DNA from: Capitella teleta
Lineage: Eukaryota > Annelida > Polychaeta > Capitellidae
Length of the DNA stretch: 64,000 bases
Assembly (NCBI GenBank): GCA_000328365.1
Contig: KB303456.1
Location: 169,488 to 233,487 of the forward strand
Direction: 5' to 3'
Of the stretch, positions 58,001 through 64,000 are shown in pieces. A program made the position numbers and the translations under genes. The notes under the pieces were generated by a model. That model saw nothing but the letters and a program-made list of their open reading frames with translations. It did not search any database and had not been told where the DNA came from. How positions within the stretch are numbered: the stretch's first letter is position 1; every line of letters begins with the position of its first letter.

Positions 58001-61000
58001 TTGAAGTCCCGCTCAGCGGGGCCACTCATAAGACTGTCACTAGGCACTGGTGCCCTCTTGATGTGCGTGGCACTTATGAATCAGAACAGCATTGATGAAT
58101 AAATCCTCATCAGCATTTCATTCCTGATTGCTTCAGTGTAAAAGGTCAAAGGTCAAAGAGGGATTGTGGATTTGTGGGGAAGGCGTAATTCCTTTAGGGG
58201 ATATTTAACCCTGGGAGTAGGGATATCACAGCAATGCTACAATCACTTAAAGCTAAACATAGGAAGAGTAAGGGGTCTCGATAAAGACCATCGTATGTTA
58301 ATTACAACAGAACCCCTACATGTGTATATTCCTTGCATTATCGCTTAAACGAAGCCACCCAATGCAGCGGAGTGATTCGTGTAATCGATGTTAGTGACAT
58401 TCATCACGAACTACTTTTTCAGGTTGGTGCGGAAGAAGATGGATGCAATGCGTATTATGAATAATTTTGGAGATGATCAATGCAAGGATGAGCGTCTGAG
58501 GAAAGGGTTTTAATCTAATGCGTCCGGGTTTTTTTTCGGGGGGCAACAATACTAAACGCATTAGGTCGCATATACGGAGCTAAAATGCATGCAGCAACAG
58601 CCGCATCGATAAATGCGGCGTTTTTATTGAGGAGTATTTCACTAAAAGCTTCTCTTTGTTGGCCGTGATTGACGGACAAATCGGTGCTTTTTGGGACAGA
58701 GGGATTTTGCAAGCTGTCCATGAGGCGTGCGTTTCCGCTCTAAGCCCCGGGAAGAGAGGGAGAGCGAGGGCGGGGATGGACGTCTGTACACCGCCACTGG
58801 CTGTAATCAAAACGCGACAGTTCCGAAGGAAAACGCGAAGGATATATCGCAAGGCCGGAAGGGAACGTCATGGCCGAATTCTGTGATGTTGTCCTATTCG
58901 CATTGGACGTCAAAAGCAAGTGGATAACATCACGGAAGCGAAAATGCTCCCGTGGCCAAGCTAATGATCTCAGTCGCTAGCCGCCAGCCGGGATGATATT
59001 GAGGGAGAGAAGCCGTGCCCCCTCCTCCTCCCCTTCCTCCCCTCTCATCAGATCTCGAAGCAGGTGGTCATAATCAGGTCAGGGTAAAGGCCAAGGTCAT
59101 GTGATATGATTGGGAAGGGGTGATTTGCCGTGATCAATTGGGAATGATGAAAACAAGCAACCCTCGATCGCCATCGCTCAAGACGTGAATCAATATTTGT
59201 AATCTCTCTTAGCACACGATCCGTTCCAGCTCTTGGTTCACGATACGACTGAAGTTTTCTGTTCAACTGTTTTCTCTTCTTATTCTAGTTTGTAAAAAAA
59301 CCCTCTTCAATGCAATAGTCTATCCCCCAATGGCTAGCAAACACAATATAACAAATTTAGTGAACCCATTGTTTGAATGCCCGAGCGTGGTTACTGGTAC
59401 ATCGACGGGGAAACCCAGTGAGCACTTCCTATTTATATAAACCTTAATCCCAAACTACAAAGCTGCAATATGCATATAAACATAAGCTATCTTCTCACGC
59501 CATCTTTCACCTGTAACAAGCGAAATGAGGCACAATTTACAACAATTTGCCAACCTCTAACAACCGTCGCCATGTCAGTATATATTACCCCACTTTTGAG
59601 AAAGTATTTTTTTCTTCAGTGCGTTCAAATCTTGATCTTTTTCCCTGGCATGCACAGCCTCTTCACCGAGATTACACGCCTTTTATCACCGCGCAACACA
59701 ATGTCATTCATAATGGGTTTAGTATCGCAATACAGATGAACGATTGCAAATGCTACTCTGCCTCTGTAATCCGTGATCCGTACTTTAATCCGGATATAAT
59801 TCATTAGTAGGATGCTTGACCCAGGAAGATGAATTGATGAGACGTGTATGGTACATGCATCTCGAAGGGTTGTCCGATTGTGTATAGATAACGCATGATG
59901 CGATATCTCATGGGCGTGTCGTATTGGCCGCACGGGGCTTGTGCGTATATTGGCGTATCAGCACGGGCGTGCGTATATTGGCGTATCAGCACGCGTTGTA
60001 ACCAAGGGGGCGTGGGGGTCTGTCTGGTGCTGGTCACCATCGTGGTCATTGCATTTATTGCATGCATTCTGTGTGAGCAACTGCTGAGTGAGTGTTAGAC
60101 TGGGTGCCTGGATTTCACCACAGAGTGGTCAGCGGGACTTTGCTCTCGGGTGAAATGCACCAATTCGCAGCGGTCGTAGGCAGAGGGACTGAGAAGGGGA
60201 GATATTACGCAATACTTGCATATCACGCTGATGAGCTTATCATCACAATCAATAAAAGATATGCGCAATATGCGAGTAAACAAGAGTGATAGTAATATAT
60301 GTGACTTCTCATATGCGAAGGTCATATCTGTGCGGAATGACAAGAGGTCTCTCTTGTGAAACAGATAGCTTCGGAGGTAATGTGTTATTGTCTTATTGTT
60401 AATCTGTGAGATGCACTTCAATGCACTTCAATTTGCACAATGTCTTGAGACCTATTGCAGGCACCTTTTAAAATAATTTGTATTCGTTTCATATCAACGA
60501 GAAAAAAACCCAACTTTTATTAGAATAAATATTGGTATTATAGATATACATAAGAGATGTAAAAGGAACTCCGACAGAGATTTTGGAGTCCCGAATGTCG
60601 AATAATCGAACATCATCCATACAAAATATAGCGTGTTGTATACCTGATGTAATCTGCAAGTTTAAATGCTGTAGCTGCTATACGCATAACACAGGAAGAA
60701 TCTTCCATGACTAATATACAGTGTATGTGCCATATATGGAGTGTTGAACAAGCAAAGTTAAGCCAATTTATTATACCATTGAGGTACACATGCATAGAAG
60801 CAGCAAATAAAAAAAGATCTCTCAAACCATCACGATTTAGGAATTCTAAAGATCACTTAAATTAGCACATGCACGCGAAATAATGACTGATACACCTGCA
60901 CAACACTGCATGTTCTGCGAATCACTGATGTCCCGTAATACGTGACGAGGTGCACATAATTGGCTCGAATAACGTCGCGGTGGTTGAAGTGCCTTATCGG

Positions 61001-63000
61001 CTGTGGTCCCTAGTGAATCAGCGGGTAAACCCACTGAGATCAGCCAATGCAGTGCCTGGCACTGTGACGTCACAAGTGTTAAAGGACTTGTTAAGATGAC
61101 TAATGAATGGCCCAGTAATATGGAACCACGTTTGTCCATGAAATAATACTCAGGGGGAGAATAGCCGATGCGGCGTGAAATGAACATCGCAAGTTACGCA
61201 ATACAATCAATCAGCCCTTTAAGATTTCTTACAAATATGACGCCACCGGCCGTGGGTTGTGTGTCATAAAATGTTGTGTATTGTCTATATATTATGTATG
61301 TCTATTACACAGTGTCCCATGCCAAGTGAGATTGCCTATGAACAAAAAAATAAAAATAAAAAATCCAAACAAAAAAAACTCATTCCCTTTGTTTCTGTTT
61401 AGGTTAATTTGACAAGAACGCAGGCAGACCTCATAACAAATTAATATCGCTATCATATACCACGGGTCGGGGCTGCGGCCGTTGATGATCTATATCTGTA
61501 TCAGATCTGTGTAAACAGATTAACTTTATGCAATTAATTAAAAAAATCCGTGGTTTTTAACTGAAACTATTTGAGTCCTCGGTTGTTGATTGTAAGTTCA
61601 CCGATCAGGTGTGCACTGTATTATGTAACACCAAAGCGACACAAGATCTTGTCTTGGAAAATAATGTTCTTTTTACCTGCACTGGCAAAACGAAACAAAA
61701 GCCAAGTGATACAGATGTCATCACAAATTGGTTCCAATGCGATGACGCGTCGGGTGTTAATTACAAAGAGACCTTTCTTCACTTAATAAAATTGTTATTA
61801 CATAACAAACAACGAAGAATTATGAGTTGAGGCGATCCTTGCAGATATAGAAAGAGGAAGCGCAAGATCGTGCCGACGAGCCCAGAGCGTCAGTCACCAA
61901 GCATAAAATTCGATTCGGTCGACACTTAAATGGTAATTAAGTGTCATTGAGTTGCTATGACAACGCATCGGGTATCCATGGCAACTGCAGGTATCAGGTG
62001 AGGGTATGCATAATCAATTATGGATGTATATTTTTCTCCCCCTTCTTTCTTGCTCCGTTCCCATCATGGCCAGAGGGCGATAAAATATGACAAAGTTATT
62101 CGTACGGAACGGAGCCGAATCGGGGTACATAATGAATTAGAGAAGGCGCCCGTTTTAAGCGACTTGCCTTATGATTGAATATGAATGGCATTAGACAATA
62201 GTCAACATTGTCTGTCGCTGAGGAAGCAATCAGAATCGAGTTTTCCCCTGCGACTGCAACGAAGTCTTCCGGAAATGGGTTATGTGAGTGATAGAGGATT
62301 CCATTTCCGGTTAGGGAGAGGGCCGTCGTGTAATGGGGGTGAGCCTATGCTCTTTTATTGCATGCACAATTAATTTCCTTGCGACTCAGTTTGAAACAAG
62401 ATTCGCGGAATTCTCCTGATGAGGCCACGCAAACGATAATAACCACATTAAAACAGCGTTTAACGTGCTCACCAAGTTAACGACATCCCACTAATATATC
62501 TTTTACTCAATAGACTCGTACAATCAGGTATACTGCAACACATGATTCTCAATAATAATAATAATATAGTCGTTTTTTCTTTCTGTTAAAAAAAAGAGAG
62601 AATTTTTTCCTCCTTTTTTTTGCGACACTTGTCAAACACTCTCATGACACACTACTTCCGCCCTTTTCCGACGCGTACAGGCCGGTGACGTAAGCGGTAC
62701 AACACCAGACATATACTACGTTATGATTCCTCAGAGTATGTACAATGAAAGTATTCATTGTCGCTTTACGAAGCAACGAAGTAGTGAGCATTTCCCTCGT
62801 AGTCTCGACATCCGATTCCTTTGATGAGTGCACTCTGCCTAAGCTGACAGAGATTAAATGACACACGTGCGAACATTACACCTTAAATAACTAGTAGATA
62901 CCTATATACGGGTACGGTGACTTACTTAACGTGTATCATTTCTCAGGCGACATTCACACGAGAAGATCAATCTTTCAGCTCAGTATATTGATAAAGAGCT
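46001..63000. other. Long stretch without a supported gene
   Basis: Only short frames without domains are seen. Noted items are a C13 run (46314-46326), TTACGTAA at 46501, 53299, 53503 and 54172, TGACGTCA at 50681, 51004 and 61065, X-boxes at 50001, 53161 and 61951, a three-copy GGACACAAAATGTCG-like repeat (52319-52400) and a 28-bp tandem duplication (59941-59995). Confidence 0.45.
59941..59995. repeat. 28-bp tandem duplication
   Basis: Two near-exact copies of a unit starting GTGCGTATATTGGCGTATCA. Confidence 0.9.
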
Positions 63001-63019
63001 TATGTTCAAAGCAAGCTGA

Positions 63020-63181
63020 GACTCAACTTCGGATGCATAAGGATGAAGATGGGGGTGGCCCTGGGGAAGGGCGTGGCAGCGCCAGGAATCAAAGAGTTGT
63101 CGTGCGCCGTGTACAAGCACAAGCATGTTCCCAAAGGCCAATTTATGAAGAAGAAGAAGAAGAAGAGCAAAATAGAGCAAT
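63020..63181 (+). other. Short open frame of coding character, unknown
   Basis: One plus-strand frame through this stretch uses GC-rich coding-like codons. It reads MKMGVALGKGVAAPGIKELS, then CAVYKHKHVPKGQF, then a lysine run and KIEQCH before a stop. It may be a terminal exon with a basic, cysteine-bearing tail. The other frames on both strands are also open, partly because of the (GAA)n run, so the evidence is weak. Confidence 0.2.
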
Positions 63182-63783
63182 GTCACTGAGAATAATCCGA
63201 AGAAACCGTCGCCAAAATGGTCAAAACTGCTCGTCCGGGGGTTCATGATTAGCAGTCGCTGGAGGGCAGGTATTTATGAGCAGGATATGTTTGGACATGG
63301 AGCAACCGTGACCTTCATGACCTTTGTGACCCCGTTCCCTCTCTTGTGTCTAGCTCTGGTTATGAACCTTCAAAGACACCGGTCGTTGTGATTATCCTAA
63401 GAGGCTCTTCTTTTTGTTTTCTGTGTCGTTGCCATGGTTACCAAGTGACGCACAACGGTTACGTAACGGCGTTGGCTATCTGATCAGATGATTACACGTG
63501 TCTACCGCCTGCCAATGCGGTGGTCCCTTTCTTCTAACCATGAGCCTGTGTCTTAATCAGCTTACGGAACTCCCTGCAACTCTCTTTACTATTACATTAA
63601 TCCGTCCTGTGGGCTGATGCTGGTCTTAATTAAATGGCTCAGATCACTCAATCGTGCTTACCGAGGCACCGCCCGGTCAGCCACGCTCTCTTACGGGGTT
63701 ATTGACAACTAAATTCTTGTGCAATGGCATGAAATATACTGAGATTCTAGAAATGAATGGTACTGACTTAAACTTGTACCTAC

Positions 63784-63933
63784 CTGAACTAACAAAACAG
63801 TGACATATGAGAGATCAAGGTCGTCGCATACATTCGAGTAATTATCATCAAAGAACGAATGCAATACCAGCATGTCGCCTTTTAACTTGATACTCATGAG
63901 GTTTTCAAAAGAAAAGTTGGACCGTGTGCTCAT
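63784..63933 (-). CDS. Possible first coding exon of an unknown gene (50 codons)
   Basis: On the minus strand an ATG at 63933, preceded in frame by a stop four codons upstream, opens exactly 50 codons. They end at a good donor (GTTCAG|GTAGGTAC at 63784/63783). The text begins MSTRSNFSFENLMSIKLKGD and then reads HSFFDDNYSNVCDDLDLSY. I recognise no domain. No following exon can be picked out with confidence. Confidence 0.25.
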
Positions 63934-64000
63934 ATGGCGGTAAAGCTACGCTTTGAATGTAGCACACGGCGTCCTTCGTCTGTACTGACAAAATTCTACT

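Noticed and set aside
1-64000. CRISPR arrays, bacterial operons, rRNA genes
   Set aside because: None seen. The intron structure and animal families exclude a prokaryotic source.

Overview
This is metazoan nuclear DNA. It has long AT-rich non-coding stretches, spliceosomal introns with GT/AG ends, AATAAA poly(A) signals, microsatellites, a tRNA-derived SINE and a Ty3/Gypsy-type fossil. The protein families present are animal ones (TSR1, a rhodopsin-class neuropeptide-type GPCR, a CARD domain, a large C2H2 zinc-finger protein). The SINE tail ends in an (ACTC)n-like run and resembles tails I associate with mollusc and other lophotrochozoan SINEs, so a lophotrochozoan is my best guess. The sequence alone does not prove it.

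Layout. 1-4.4 kb: non-coding, with tandem octamer motifs, a twin hairpin and a (TGTAA)n array. 4.4-5.0 kb: two weak ORFs. 5.0-5.3 kb: a complete SINE with target-site duplications. 5.8-28.5 kb: TSR1 on the minus strand, rebuilt as 18 coding exons whose phases all agree. Its ninth intron is about 16 kb and carries an intact, intronless GPCR gene on the opposite strand (14.65-15.71 kb). 29.1-30.0 kb: a Gypsy gag/pol fossil. 31.7-32.0 kb: a small CARD-only gene on the plus strand, with a diverged about 300-bp repeat in front of it and a second copy near 33.3 kb. 32.3-38.8 kb: non-coding. 38.8-42.5 kb: a 1235-aa C2H2 zinc-finger protein on the minus strand, in one coding exon, with a probable 5' UTR intron and a GC-richer promoter region up to about 46 kb. 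46-63.7 kb: no gene I can support. 63.8-63.9 kb: a possible first exon on the minus strand.

The genes do not form a pathway. TSR1 is 40S ribosomal-subunit assembly housekeeping, the GPCR is probably neuropeptide signalling, the CARD protein suggests death or innate-immune signalling, and the zinc-finger protein is probably a transcription factor. The least expected signal is non-coding: palindromic regulatory words (TGACGTCA 17 times, RFX-type X-boxes about 10 times, TTACGTAA 8 times) and a word TGCGTTATGATT clustered from 23.7 to 35.5 kb, all well above chance expectation.

Exon boundaries were inferred by eye from splice signals, reading phase and remembered family sequences. No alignment was run.
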